NCBI GenBank assembly: GCA_947396885.1
Contig: OX377203.1
Coordinates: 8,665,298-8,729,297 of the forward strand
Length of the DNA stretch: 64,000 bases
Source: Heligmosomoides polygyrus polygyrus
Lineage: Eukaryota > Nematoda > Chromadorea > Rhabditida > Heligmosomidae
Direction of reading: 5' to 3'
A program made the position numbers and the translations under genes. The first letter of the stretch is position 1; every line of letters begins with the position of its first letter. The notes under the pieces were generated by a model, which worked only from the letters and a program-made list of their open reading frames with translations, did not search any database and was not told where the DNA came from. Of this stretch, positions 52,960 through 64,000 are shown piece by piece.

Positions 52960-53875
52960 TTAGATTGATGCATAAATTCTCGGACATTTGGTGCATGAAA
53001 TATTTATTTTATTTTACGGAACAATATCAAATCATTTTTGGTTGACGTAAACCTCTACCGTTACTGTTGTCTCTTCGCCCAGCAGCTCCCGGTATTCTAC
53101 GCCAAGAACGCTCCACCAAATGCATAGCATCACCTTTTTCACGTGAAGGTCGGGTTTCGGAAGGCCCTCTGCCTCTCCAGTTGCGTCAACCCACTGTGCA
53201 CGCCGGTGATAATTAGAGTGGAGTATCCACTTCTCACCCCCGGTGACAAGGTTGTTCAGCCATCCGTGGATACGTCTGAGGGTAGGGAGAGACAGAGCGA
53301 CATCGGCTCTGCGATCCATGTCATGTCGTTTCACGTCGTGAGGTACCCAGCGACCCAATTTTTGCACCTTGCCAGTCGACTTCAATCCTCGAACGACTGT
53401 TGAGTGACTGACACCAAGAGTGCTTGATAGTTCGCGAGTGGTTCGGTATGGGTCCGCTTCCACTCTACTTCGGAGGCCATCCAAATCCAGTGTTATTAGG
53501 CGCCCTTCTCGTTCATTATCTTCAACGGAGAATTCACCAACTGCAAACTTCGAGAACCACTGGTACACAGTACTTCGAGCAGGAGCACTCTCGTTGTAAA
53601 CATCCTTCAGGCGACGATACGACTCGTTGGCATTGAGGCCAGACTGATGCAGGAATAACATGACGTGCCGAATATGCGTCTCAGTTGGGATGAATTGCTT
53701 GGCCATAATAGCTGACGTTAACAACGCAGAAGTAAATGTCAGGAAAGGTTTTGTAGCCCTTTCCTTTCTCTATCGATCGATTATTTACGCGTTGATACAT
53801 GTGAGAAATTTGGCGGGAAAATGCGCTTTCAATTCAAGAGGGATCAAATGTCCGAGAACTTATGCACCAACCTAA
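52960..53875 (-). mobile_element. Mariner element copy 2, 916 bp
   Basis: Terminal repeats TTAGATTGATGCATAAATTC (left) and complement of TTAGGTTGGTGCATAAGTTC (right) are flanked by TA at 52958-52959 and 53876-53877. It is the same family as 47255-48461, but with the second half of the transposase gene deleted. Confidence 0.94.
53032..53724 (-). pseudogene. Mariner transposase, C-terminally truncated, catalytic Asp lost
   Basis: The 230-codon frame has the complete DNA-binding half (MAKQFIPTETHIRHVMLFLH; TRELSSTLGVSHSTVVRGLK; GRWVPHDVKRHD). The first catalytic Asp is Gly (VTGGEKWIL). The frame ends at VTVEVYVNQK where an internal deletion of about 350 bp removes the other two Asp and the C-terminus; only the last few codons' DNA remains before the terminal repeat. 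Such a product could bind mariner ends without cutting, but there is no evidence it is made. Confidence 0.9.
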
Positions 53876-53877
53876 TA

Positions 53878-54519
53878 TTTAAACTGTTTAACAAAATTTT
53901 ACGATTTAACAAAAACTATCACCTCGGTTGAAACTATGAGCTTGCCATATTTTACATTTTATTCTGAATTTCGCTGAAAGTTTTTTGCGCAATGTCATAT
54001 GCCGTTCGAAAGCGCATGATTTGCTCTGTCGGAAAATGTATTATTTTTCATTTTAGTTCCATCAATTTTTAGATAAAAAAGTGTAAAGTAAAAAATGACC
54101 TTCACCGACAGCTTCTTTATGATTAGATTTGAGATTTTTTGCAAAATGTTATAAGAAATTCGAAAGAGAAAGAGAAAAGTTTTTTCAACAAGAACATGTG
54201 TGGGTGTTTTCGTGTTTTTTTTTTTGAATTTCATTAATTTTCAGGGAATTAATGCGGAGTATGCAGATAGCATAAAACTTGCTCCAACAGCTCCTTCTCA
54301 TTTCTTAAATTTTTGGAATTTTGCACCATCAGAACGCAAGTCTTGTTTTTTTTCAGTTTAGTTTTTGGGACTTCTCAACGGAATTTAAAAAAAAGAGGAA
54401 AATGACCTTTACCAATTTTTTCGCACAGTGTCATAGTTCAATGTAAAGAAAATGTTTTTCGTCAGAATTTATGTATTTTTTGTTATTTGGTCATTCTGAA
54501 GACTGCCCACTTGGTGTCG
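53878..54519. other. No recognised gene
   Basis: Very AT-rich with T and A runs. Nothing recognised. Confidence 0.4.
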
Positions 54520-54810
54520 TTGGTGACATTTTCAACTCTTAACAGGTTCTAAACAAACGGTAACGACCTTTGAGGGAGATCAGCACCAGACCAGTAAACC
54601 CTGCTGACGTTGTTCAGCAACGACATCAGGAGGTCTTACGTGGTGCCACGCTATTATAGATCCGAGCGGATTATAAGCTCGCCTTAAGGATTTTCTCCCA
54701 GTTAGCAGGTGAGCGAAGCGTTTCTGGGGACAATCTCCCACCAGGAGATGTTTCTGAGCAAAGTCTTCCTAGGTGGCATATTCCGAAAGCGTTCAGCATC
54801 GAAGCACTGC
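54520..54810. repeat. Dispersed repeat H, copy 2
   Basis: Partner of 51480-51840 in the same orientation. The best-matching core is 54557-54632. Confidence 0.65.
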
Positions 54811-55387
54811 CTGAATAACATTTGCTGATTGAAAGACACCGTTCGGCTTCACTAATCGGGTTTAGGCGAACAACACCGACCAGCAATTAGACAGCCAACT
54901 AACCACACCGAACAACAATTATAACCACAACCAGCCCCCCGACGCGCACTTCGCTGCGCGTTCTCAGCCGCCTGGACCACTTCTTCTGGAGCCTATTAGT
55001 CGTCGCGCTGACGTAGCCACGACGTGCTTCTTGCCTCATCGGGACAAAGTTGGCCGCCGCATACGTCTTGATGACGACTTCGTCTCCGCCACTCGTCAAG
55101 GACGGCTTCTTGCCTCCACAGAATGCGTCCATGCCACCGCAGAAATTATGCGAAGGCTTTAAGCCAAATCCACGCAGTATTCTAGCTTTCTTGCCCTTGC
55201 CTCGCGCTTTGTCGGATAGGGTTCATCATCGCGGTTGTCCGTCGATTATCAGTTTAGTCGACTCGGCGTTTGGGCATTTTGAAGGGGCTTGCCAAAGGAC
55301 ACACAGACACCGCCACAAAATGGGCGGGGTTTTATTAAGGGTAGCGTCCTCTAACCTTTAGTTCTGTTATCCTTAGAGCTAAAGGCT
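54811..55387. other. No recognised gene
   Basis: A 103-codon plus-strand frame (55050-55361) has no recognised family. Confidence 0.35.
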
Positions 55388-55512
55388 TGGTGCTACTCGT
55401 GCCCTTCGAGATTGAAGAACTCCACTGGGCTACTTTGGCACGCGACAGGGACGAAGTGAGGTGCTTTTTGGGGCCGTTCAAGTAAATGTATAATTAACGG
55501 GACGACAGGTAA
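55388..55512 (+). pseudogene. RTE-type retrotransposon extreme 3' fragment
   Basis: The plus strand reads LVPFEIEELHWATLARDRDE, then in another frame the RDDR-stop ending (GGGACGACAGGTAA). Same terminal block as 34612-34888, only about 40 residues. Confidence 0.8.
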
Positions 55513-55555
55513 TGCGTGTGGACTTATAGTACCAGCGAATCCCAGTCGCGAATGT

Positions 55556-55730
55556 GGACAGCATTGGGAGGTGGGGACGCGTTAACCAAACAGGCCGCAT
55601 CGAGTTTTCGTGCCATTCAGAGAATAGAGAAAGCGGTGTACGGTCGGCATCTTGATTGGCTGGCGCGTATTTTGTCTGTAATCTGACTGGCTATGATTGG
55701 ATCACCTTTCAATGCATGAACGGCGTGGAC
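55556..55730 (-). repeat. CCAAT-rich module, copy 3 (inverted)
   Basis: The complement carries GTGATCCAATCATAGCCAGT and AGCCAATCAAGATGCCGACC, related to 48540-48712. Confidence 0.55.
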
Positions 55731-55784
55731 TTATCTGCGTTTAAAACAGAACGCCAATATTATAGCACGCGATTGATCGACTTC

Positions 55785-55910
55785 CTATGAAAATCGATAA
55801 GAAATGACACCTCCCGTCACGTTCGTTGGACTAGCACTTAAGCGAAGATTTCTGAACAAAAATCGATAATGTCGATCGATATTGATCGGCCGATCGATAT
55901 TGTGTACTAC
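55785..55910. repeat. ATCGAT-rich cluster
   Basis: AAAATCGATAATGTCGATCG and ATATTGATCGGCCGATCGAT match the 30.2-31.0 kb modules. Confidence 0.65.
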
Positions 55911-56400
55911 TTATGAGGCTTGCTTACCAATCCAATTACCAATAGTCCTGAAATCCATCAAAATTTAATACTGAGCATCGATCTATGATAGATGCAAAAA
56001 CCTTCCAAAGACCATAGATTTTGCGCGGACGGAGTCACGGAAGGAGGTAAAAATGGAACAAGAAATCTTCTGGTCTTTTTTCCTAACATAGACCAAACTA
56101 TACATCATGCAGAGTTTTAGAGCTTCACTACATTATTCCTATTTTTTTCTTTTATTTCTTTTATTTTCATCCTTTTTTCGATTTTCCATCTTGGTATTAT
56201 TCTAGCTATATAGCTTTCCCTTCATAGTTTATACAAAAAATAAGGTCAGAAAAGCGATGTTGCCTATGGGATCTGGTTAATGAAGGCTCGAGGTAAGTGG
56301 GAGGAACCTACAGGAAAGATCGAAGCCTGTGGCAATATGTTCGTATTCGAGGTTACAGTCTCTAAAGAAAGCCAGGTAAATAAAGTACGTTTGGCAGAGG
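55911..56400. other. No recognised gene
   Basis: Unassigned AT-rich spacer. Confidence 0.35.
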
Positions 56401-56414
56401 CAAGAGTTGCATAA

Positions 56415-56705
56415 GGATAAAGGATAAAGTACGGCGTTACTCAATCCCTTCTGGGATGCGCCAGCGCATTCTACTTCTACGGGATGTCGTGGAGGCGACA
56501 TGAATGCGTATTTGGCCATACAATGACTTGCGGTGGCCAGCCGATGAACAAGTCAGCGCTCTATCCTTCCCAGACACGTCTGGTACCAATTCACCGACCC
56601 CGAAGGGATGGAAGGCTTGGTTGGCCTGGGCGGGAAATCCGAACCAGGAACCTGGTATCGGGTGCACGCGACAGTCGCGCCTCCTCCGACTGCGCTACAC
56701 GCGCC
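56415..56705 (-). mobile_element. tRNA-derived SINE, full length, perfect 14-bp target duplication
   Basis: Flanked by CAAGAGTTGCATAA at 56401-56414 and 56706-56719. All parts present on the minus strand: GGGCGCGTGTAGCGCAGTCG (A-box), GGTTCGGATTTCCC (B-box), body and a CTTTATCCTTTATCC-type tail (one T-to-A/C change). The perfect duplication and intact sequence mark it as among the youngest copies here. Confidence 0.95.
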
Positions 56706-56719
56706 CAAGAGTTGCATAA

Positions 56720-57209
56720 ATAAACAAAAATGCAGTCACATAGACAGTTGGTCGATAAGCTGTAAGCGAAACGATAAGCGATCTTTAAAAGATTCTTCAA
56801 AAGAAGTCCGTACTTGTTAGCGATACTTTTATATTTATATATACTTTAGCTATGGATTGAAGAATGAGGTTTTTGTTATACTGTAATTGAAGCACGAAGG
56901 TGATCAAATTGCAAGGTCTACCAATAAAGGTTTCTTTTTTGGAACGGCATCGTAATATTGGTCTATTCAACTTGTCAATTCTCCCAACCTTTCTGTTGCA
57001 TACATTGTGCTTCTTCAATGCCTTTGAGACGCTTTGGCGCTATTTTCGTATTAGATTACGTTTGGTGGTTCACTAACTGATGCGTCTGTAGCCAATTCTA
57101 ATATGTGTTTTATTACTCTATAACTATCAGAGCAGAACACGAGCATCACATCACAGTACGTTATATAGACAATATGCAGAGGCAGAACAACAAATGTCTC
57201 CGATTGTGG
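56720..57209. other. No recognised gene
   Basis: Unassigned AT-rich spacer between the SINE and an LTR-like repeat. Confidence 0.35.
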
Positions 57210-57449
57210 CCAATGGGACCAACTACCTCGGTCTTGAAAGGGGCACCGCGCCTAGAGTGGACTACTTGAGCGGAACCTCTATCACCTATGTAGTTGCGGT
57301 ACCCGTATATTATGCCTATGGATGTTACTCAATGAGCCCATCTTAGATTGTCTACCTAAGTAGGGTATGCCTTATCACTCATTCCTATTTACTCTATATT
57401 ATCCTATTATGCATACATAAATGTTTACCCTTGCTGGGTGTTTACAACA
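57210..57449 (-). repeat. LTR-like direct repeat, downstream copy
   Basis: On the minus strand it begins TGTTGTAAACACCCAGCAAG. It aligns with 58570-58817, roughly 70% by eye, through ACTTAGGTA-AC-ATCTA, ATTGAGTAACATCC and CCATTGG-like text. The inner edge is uncertain. Confidence 0.45.
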
Positions 57450-57529
57450 CTTCTTGGTCAGATAGATGATCGTCGTCGTTTATCCCCCCATGTACTGGAT
57501 GACTGACTAAAACGTGGTAAATTACCTGA

Positions 57530-58300
57530 GAAGTCTCCTGTAAATATTGAGACTTCGAGTGGACGTCTGATACGCTAGCTGCGACCGGTGGTAGTAGACG
57601 TTCTTCTTGATCGTTTGCACCGTTATTATGACTTCTAGCGGCCTGGTGATTGACGAGAGAGGCCGCATCCGCTGTGGAGGTTGCTTGCTGTGCCAGTACC
57701 TCTAAACGGAATTCTACATATTTTCTTTGGCCACTGAACTGTCAAGATGTCCAAACTGTTTGCATCATCTTGTAAATGCTTGTTTAGGACCATCATGAGC
57801 TTTTCCTGCTCTTTTTGTTCGGCTTGTCTATCGATTTTTTCGATAGCTCCTTTGACGTATTTGTCCAATAACTGCTTGCCTTGAGGTATTCCTCGTGAAA
57901 GACTGTTCAAGTCTGCAGTTTTCCTTGCATACTGTATACCCCTCGCATTGTCCTTTTTCCGATGGAAATTCGAGTGGGTTTCGGAGTTCTTCAATCTGAG
58001 CATTATTGGATTGGAGGTGCTTACATGCGCTGGAAACCTTCGTCTTCAAGGATGGAACATCTGCCATTTCTATCGCATTTTGGTGAATTTCTCGCAAATA
58101 TCTAAGAATTTGCGATGTCTAAATTTATCCGCTATTTGAAATGATTTGAGTAATTCTGTGCTCAAAGGTTTTCCTGCCGTGCGGGTCTTTTTTTCTTTTT
58201 CAGGATCCTCGGTGAGAATTCGCTATGAAATTTAGAATTTCTTTCCAGTTTCTTGGTAGAAGACTCGCAAAGAAGATATTCTTTTGATTTTTTTCTTTGA
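57530..58300 (-). pseudogene. Gag-like coding remnant of an LTR element
   Basis: On the minus strand, joined by eye across at least two frameshifts: QIADKFRHRKFLDICEKFTK, MADVPSLKTKVSSACKHLQS, NNAQIEELRNPLEFPSEKGQ, LSRGIPQGKQLLDKYVKGAI, EKIDRQAEQKEQEKLMMVLN and QRKYVEFRLEVLAQQATSTA, then SLVNHQAARSHN. The text is helical and charged, like the N-terminal part of BEL/Pao-type Gag, and lies between two LTR-like repeats. No zinc knuckle, protease or RT was seen. A host coiled-coil exon is the alternative. Confidence 0.45.
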
Positions 58301-58569
58301 TCGGAATAGAAATTCATTCGTTTGTGCATTTAATTTTTCTAAGAAAGCTTTTGTATATTCCTGGTTTCTCGTGAGAGTACTCGGGAAGGGAAAAATTAGG
58401 ATTGTCGAGTGCTTCTCACGAGGATACCTAGCACTGCTGACAATCAAGTCCTGGTTTCTCCTAAAGGAACTCGTAAAGAAAGCTGACAAAAACCCGTCTG
58501 TTTCTCGTTGAGGAGATCTACCTCAGACTTTGGGGTTTTCCACGGTCGATGCACCAATTTGGTGGATAA

Positions 58570-58817
58570 CCAATGGGGTTGCTTTACAATACAGCGGAAC
58601 AAAGGCTTTTTCTCACGCTGTTATAGTAGACCCCACAATAGTGGTACCAATGCATCGCTAGGTTTTCCCTTTGGATGCTATTCAATAGTGCTTATCTTAT
58701 ATTGCTCACCTAAGTATCTTAAGTCTTATTATTCAAAGCAAGATGTTTTATATATTATACTTCACTAGTGCTACAATAATATATGTAGATTTAAACCCTT
58801 GTTGGGTATTCACAACA
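58570..58817 (-). repeat. LTR-like direct repeat, upstream copy
   Basis: On the minus strand it begins TGTTGTGAATACCCAACAAG. Just inside it (58541-58558, minus strand) is TTGGTGCATCGACCGTGG, where a primer-binding site would be expected; its tRNA match is untested. Confidence 0.45.
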
Positions 58818-59426
58818 TTACGTATCAACTCTTCAGTGAAAAAACTGTTTTAGCAACCTGAAAACGGTGATAAATGTGGTAAAAACAGTAAATTGGAAAA
58901 ATATACGAAAATGACCAAGCACTCCTCTCACTGGCCTGTGTAATACTATGAAGCACCCCTCAAGAGCAATCAAAAACCAGCTGTAGGAATAGTGTCTGTG
59001 AAAGAACGTGGTCACCGATCATCCTAACTGCTGTCAGAAGCTTTCAATTAAAGTGGCTGCCAATCCCCGCCCATCGGATCTACTCCACCTAAGCTCGACG
59101 ATGACATAGATAAGACGTTCTCGTGCTTACACGCGAGAACACTGGCAGTTATCCATCGTGGTATTCCACAGCTTGTCATCAATTGATGCTCCACGCTCAG
59201 TTCTTCTTTACTTCGGAGGCATTGCTCTGTCCTTGCACCGTATTACGATCTTTCATAGCAGACAGCACCGACGTAGAAGATCTAGCCGCTTCCTCGTAAT
59301 CCCATGTTGTATCATAATTCGGTTCAGCTCACTAGATAAACTCATGTTTCAATGACATTATGCCAGCGGCTGCGTGGACAAGTTGACAGACAGCTTTGTT
59401 TTGCCACACAAGCTCTTGTTGTATAC
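58818..59426. other. No recognised gene
   Basis: Short frames only, none recognised. Confidence 0.35.
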
Positions 59427-59448
59427 CTCAAAATTGAGTAATTAAACC
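59427..59448 (-). repeat. SL1 spliced-leader sequence, 20/22 match
   Basis: The minus strand reads GGTTTAATTACTCAATTTTG then AG: two changes from SL1. Preceded by TATAAA and followed by GTATACAACAAG. Confidence 0.75.
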
Positions 59449-61293
59449 TTTATACTACGAAAAACATTCCACAACACATACATACCATCAAAACATAGCG
59501 AGACCACTCCGGATTACTTGACTTCCAGTTTCCTCCGAGCTGCTTGTGATTCTCTTCCCTCTAAAAATGATGGATGATTTTATGTGCTCTTATTCCCTGC
59601 CTGCATTTTATCGATTATTTTTGCGTAAGTTTTTGCGTTAGTTTTCCTGCTTTTTACAGTGTGCTGGTGTATGTATGTTTGCTACGTTTGCGACTGTGTT
59701 TTGAGCGCGGCTTAAGACGTATATAATAAATAAAAAATAAATATACGACATATACGATATATTAGCAATAAATGAGCAAAACACCCAAATCTAAAATAGA
59801 TTAAAAACCGTACTTGATGGTTGAGACCGTGCCTGTCGAATAATAAAGTAAACGATGGAGTCTTTGGTGGTTCAGTGGGTTTTCTTGTTCAAGGTTATTG
59901 CCACAAAATCTACAATATACGCAACGATAATGGGAAATACCTAGATAATATAAGCGATAACAGGTGAAACTACTATAACAACACGACGATAGGAGTAAGT
60001 AGTAAGTAGTAGAATAAACGAGTGGGTATAATACTACGGAAAGGGATGATAGGGAGGAAGCTAGAGAACCACCCAGCGGAAGATGCTCAGAAGCCCAATA
60101 GACAACGGAGGCTCACTGTAGCCCGCGACGTCGAGGAGAAGCAAGAAATCGCCCCAATTTCCAAAAGAAGTCGAGTAGGACGGACAGACCGCGACGAAGT
60201 CTGTGTGCGTGTTGAGAGCGAGTAAGCGGGGATGAGGCTTTAAATGCTGCTTAACGCTTGACAGTCACTTTTATACTGCGCTTTATCTGACAATGCATGC
60301 CTGCACTCTCAGAAGGTTCTGAACATCCACATTTCATCTAAACAATTCATGGAACCATAAAATACAAAGAATATTGAATTACTTCTTGGTATAGACACTA
60401 ATGAGCTTTCAAAAAGCGTGATGTTTGCATCCAACAGTAAAGGCCATCATCTTAGTGTTTCATGTGGACGTTATATGGACCATAACACGTTCAGTGAGAT
60501 GTGAACAATGTAAAGCGCATAACTATCAAACTCTTGTAAATGGCACTCTTGAGAACTACCTCAGGTGTTGTCTCCAAGCTAAAAAGGGTCGTGCGGGTTT
60601 TCCGACAGAAAGGCTTCCGTATTTGTTTAGCATGATTCTTGCTCGCTGAATTTCAATGGAGCAGCAGTCGAGTGCTTTAGTAACAAATTTCATTTGCATA
60701 CAAATTACATCACAGTATTACAATGCACATTGCATTGCACAGCTAATACTATCTAGGAGGGTAGGAGAGAAGACATGAGCAAAATTTAGCAAGGTTTGAA
60801 TGCTGCTGACTACCTAGGCAGACGCCGCTGTGCCTTCTGTATTCCTAGTTGTACAGGACTGAGTGGCATTTGCTGCACTACCTTGAAGCCCCTTCGATGA
60901 CAGAGCAACCAATTGTTACTGGTTATAGCGCAATCCCGACTTAGAACATTTTAAACAAAATCCTTAGGGTCCTAAATTCACTTACTTGTACCTATAAAAT
61001 AACATGTATATACCAAGTAAATGGTACTTTGCTCCAATGCTACCCTTCGATCAGGATGCATCCACTGACTATCAAATCTAGTTTTTTCTATGCCTTCCTC
61101 CAAATTTGTTTTGTAGGATATATTTTCTCCCTTCTGTTTATTTTTCAGTCTTTTCATCCTTAGCATTTTGAACTCTCGCCTAATGCTTCCATTACTACTT
61201 CTAGGTTCTCCTAAAATGGTGGCAAAACGAACCCTTGACGTTTCTTTATAGACATTCCTTGCTCTTAATTGGCTCCAGTTTTTCTCGTTTAAG
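59449..61293. other. No recognised gene
   Basis: A 106-codon minus-strand frame (60978-61298) is the longest, with no family resemblance. No inverted repeats or tRNA-like text found. Confidence 0.4.
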
Positions 61294-61295
61294 TA

Positions 61296-61751
61296 CAATA
61301 CCGCTCCTGTCTTTTAGTTTTTGGGCGGAATAGACGGAAAAAACAGCCGTTTACGCCGCTTTTTCATAACTCCCTTCAAAGTACTTGTATCATAATATAA
61401 ATGCGACCATTCGAATCTACTCTGGATGATCTATCCAACGATGTAGGTTGCAGCCAGTATTTCTTTAAAAAGGTGATTCGGTGAACAGCTCGGGTGACAT
61501 TCCATGTGGGAGCAATTATCTCGAGCGACGAAGGGAGGCCGCCGCTGTCGAGACTATATAGGTCACTGAATCAGCTTTTTTAGGAAATACTGGGTTCAAT
61601 CTACATCATTGGATAGATCATCCAGAGTAGATTCGAACGGTTGCATTTATTTTCTGATACAAGTACTTTAAAGGGAGTTATGGAAGAGCGGCGGAAACGG
61701 CGGTTTTTTCCATCTATTCCGCCCAAAAACCGAAAGACAAGAGCGGTATTG
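61296..61751. mobile_element. 456-bp inverted-repeat (fold-back) element, TA flanked
   Basis: Arms of about 190 bp (61296-61490 and 61556-61751) are complementary to roughly 85% by eye, starting CAATACCGCTCCTGTCTTT on the left. TA stands at 61294-61295 and 61752-61753. The central 65-75 bp is unpaired. No coding capacity; probably a Tc1/mariner-type MITE. Confidence 0.82.
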
Positions 61752-63439
61752 TAGTCTGCAAGTCGCACGCTAGCATTGCATAAGTTGCTTATTACTATTG
61801 GAGGCGCAAGTTACGAGAAAATTTTCTGCAATATAAGCGCAGGTTTAAAGACCTTATTTAACGTATGTGCGTCTTTTCGATAACCTATTTAAGTTACTAA
61901 CAACCTTTATGGTCGCGCCTAACCGAAGTAAGCTTCTAGGTACGTTACACAAAAAGGTTGGTTGTTCGTATTATTTGCAAGCTAATAGCAGTCGCCAGGT
62001 TTGCGAGGATGCGAAAAGATGATAGGTAATTGTCGACAGTCCACTTTATTGTAAAACCAAAGTATTACTAACTACCAAATGTTTTGAGATTTGCTCCACT
62101 CATAGTTCTGCTACAGTCTTGGCTTCATTAGAACAACTCGTGCTTTAATGTTGTGTTTAATTGCTGATCTCTGATGCAGTGATGTTTTTTACGTTTATTC
62201 CATAATAGATCTACCATGCTGCATTTCTGATAAGTCTGGAGTTTCCTCCCTTGGACGCGTTGAAATCCAAATGAAATCGATTTCACTTCAAGCAGCTCGA
62301 CCTCCTCCATTTCGGTGGGATCGTTTCACTTGGCGCACTATTAGATAGCGAGTTGTAATTTTCGATGGTCGAAGTCGTTTGGCCTAGAACCTCCTAACGC
62401 TATTGTCATGTACTGCCTCTCGTCATTTCAACCCTTATCTGCAGGGCCTGCCCTGGCTCCCTTTTGCAGTAGTATCTTGGCCAGCTTGTCCGTGATGTTA
62501 TAAACTTTTGGATGCCTTTTCTACCCACGGCTTTTTTCCTTACTGGTCTACTCCTGCTTGCCTTTTTTATCTTTTCACTCCTAATGCAAGGAGGAATCCT
62601 GGCCTTTTCAGCACTTTAAGTTCCATCCGTAGTTTTAGTTCATTACGTCTAATTTCTGTTATGGTCGATTTTGTTTTCCATGCTTAACATGCACTTCATT
62701 GAATTGGGTTCAAATAAATGAATAAATAAATAATTAGAACACCATCGCTTGCGCGATGTTTCGCCGAAGGATTTTATCCGCCTAAGAACTCGAGTAGAAA
62801 CATACTCCGTACTGAGACTGTCAGTCGCTGTCATGCAGTGACAATATACATTCGATGTTGATTCGGATAATTCGGATCCGGCATTCTACAAATCCCAAAC
62901 AAAAGGATCACGCAAATTGTGGCATTTTCGAAAAGTCACTATTTTCGCTGACTATCGCTCTCATAAAGGTGTTGTTATTAGAGCGGATTTTCGAATTGCT
63001 GTGAGTAAGATGACTGTGTTTTTCTTCGGAACCGATATTGGATAGCCGATCCAGATACGGTAACGGGCTTCTGATCGAAATTAGTCATCTGAATGATGCG
63101 AAGATCCAGGCTGGAGAGAATCACCCTCATTGATTCTTATTAATCGATGGCCGGACTTTTGAAAAGTGCTAGTATTCGTACGACCCTTCTTTGAAAAAAT
63201 GCAGATCCAAATTATATCTGTCGGCGTCGGTTCCTTATACAGTGCACCGCGACGAGCGACAGCCGCGCAAAAGGAGTGCTCGTCTTGTCGTAGTCGCGAT
63301 AATCTGTGTCTCCGGTGCGGACTGCGATATGCTAAGAACCTAAAGGAATCATGCATACTTTTGCAGCAAGCGGCGGGCGGCGTGCGGGAAAACTCTTGTA
63401 GCACGCCGCTCATGCATACTCGAGTCTTGCTGACGACAA
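61752..63439. other. No recognised gene
   Basis: Frames of up to 110 codons (63081-63413, minus) unassigned. A TGAATAAATAAATAA run at 62716-62731 after GGGTTCAAATAA may be a LINE tail. Confidence 0.4.
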
Positions 63440-63575
63440 ACGGTTAGGACAGGCTTCAGGACGTAACTCCAACGAGACGTAGCGCGCTAGCTGCATGCGA
63501 TGTCGCGGCGCAGAAACGCGGACGTGCGCTCGGTGACGCTCGGATAGCCGCGGAGCACGAAATTTTGCCAGTGTT
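63440..63575 (+). repeat. Dispersed GC-rich repeat F, copy 3
   Basis: Shares GAAACGCGGACGTGCGCTCG and ATAGCCGCGGAGCACGAAAT-like text with 22750-22845. Confidence 0.7.
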
Positions 63576-64000
63576 AAAGCAGCAATTGAACTATAACAAG
63601 TGTGTAGGAGAAAGATGACGGCAAAGTGTGGAGCAAATGTGGAATTAAAGGAAAAGCTATGAATTAGTGCGCCCTTGATCTGTATTTGAATCCTAGCAAA
63701 AGTCTGACGTCTCAGCAATCCTTAGAAACTTCAAACGCTTGATAACAAGGACAACTGTTCAAAGAAAATTTGTGAACATTTTCGGGAACTTATAAGTACT
63801 TGCTTACGAAACCTCTACTTAATAATCCCGGCCCTGTTTTGATCCCGAATTTTCTCCAGCGGGTCCTTACCAGTTTCCCTTCATTCATTTGAAATAGATT
63901 GAGTCTCATTCCATCTGCACTCTGCTAACAAATGCTCCCACATTAAGAAGTAATAGGCAATACTCGTAAGTTCACGCGCGATAGACATGTGTGGAGATAT
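63576..64000. other. No recognised gene
   Basis: Nothing recognised to the end of the window. Confidence 0.35.

Overview
The window looks like repeat-packed DNA from a nematode, most likely a strongylid (hookworm-like, clade V). Three things point there. Seven copies or near-copies of the nematode SL1 spliced leader are scattered through it, two of them exact over all 22 nt. RTE non-LTR retrotransposon remnants carry C-terminal wording (for example LARDRDEW and FDDQRDDR) that I associate with Ancylostoma-type RTE elements. The rest is a mix of mariner/maT elements and tRNA-derived SINEs. I recognised no intact host protein-coding gene, rRNA or functional tRNA. Almost everything identifiable is a mobile element or repeat, mostly broken, with many nested insertions. 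Layout: 0-5 kb holds a mariner relic, an RTE fragment and two SL1 sequences. 5.0-8.8 kb holds the best-preserved gene, a 911-codon Penelope-like ORF on the minus strand with an N-terminal GIY-YIG endonuclease, a CxC motif and a C-terminal reverse transcriptase (Naiad-type order); it is very AT-rich compared with its surroundings. 9.4-15.3 kb has a cluster of three adjacent perfect hairpins, mariner and CR1-like scraps, a terminal-inverted-repeat (TIR) element with perfect 26-bp ends, a fold-back MITE and a long RTE 3' half. 15-25 kb has a second RTE remnant, a mariner-like element whose ends carry 14-G tracts, an older mariner, other LINE fragments and a chain of two TAA-flanked PIF/Harbinger-like elements. 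26-31.5 kb has a tRNA-like repeat arranged as a 512-bp near-palindrome, then ATCGAT-rich repeat modules. 32-43 kb is dominated by a SINE of about 300 bp (at least ten copies or fragments in this stretch), MITEs, a 17-bp-TSD element and paired SL1 blocks. 43-49 kb holds a maT-like (DD37D) element with its empty site preserved in a neighbouring tandem unit, an ATCGAT tandem array and a nearly full mariner. 50-56.7 kb holds a 349-bp CA microsatellite, more SINEs and a second, differently damaged mariner. 57-64 kb has an LTR-like pair around a gag-like remnant, a 456-bp inverted-repeat element and little else. Functionally the elements form parasite-host chains: RTE/CR1-type LINEs are plausible suppliers of reverse transcriptase for the SINE and the TSD-bearing E element, and full-length mariner, maT or Harbinger relatives elsewhere in the genome would be needed to move the internally deleted copies here. 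The most unusual items are the Naiad-type ORF, the dispersed SL1 sequences, and the large perfect or near-perfect hairpins.
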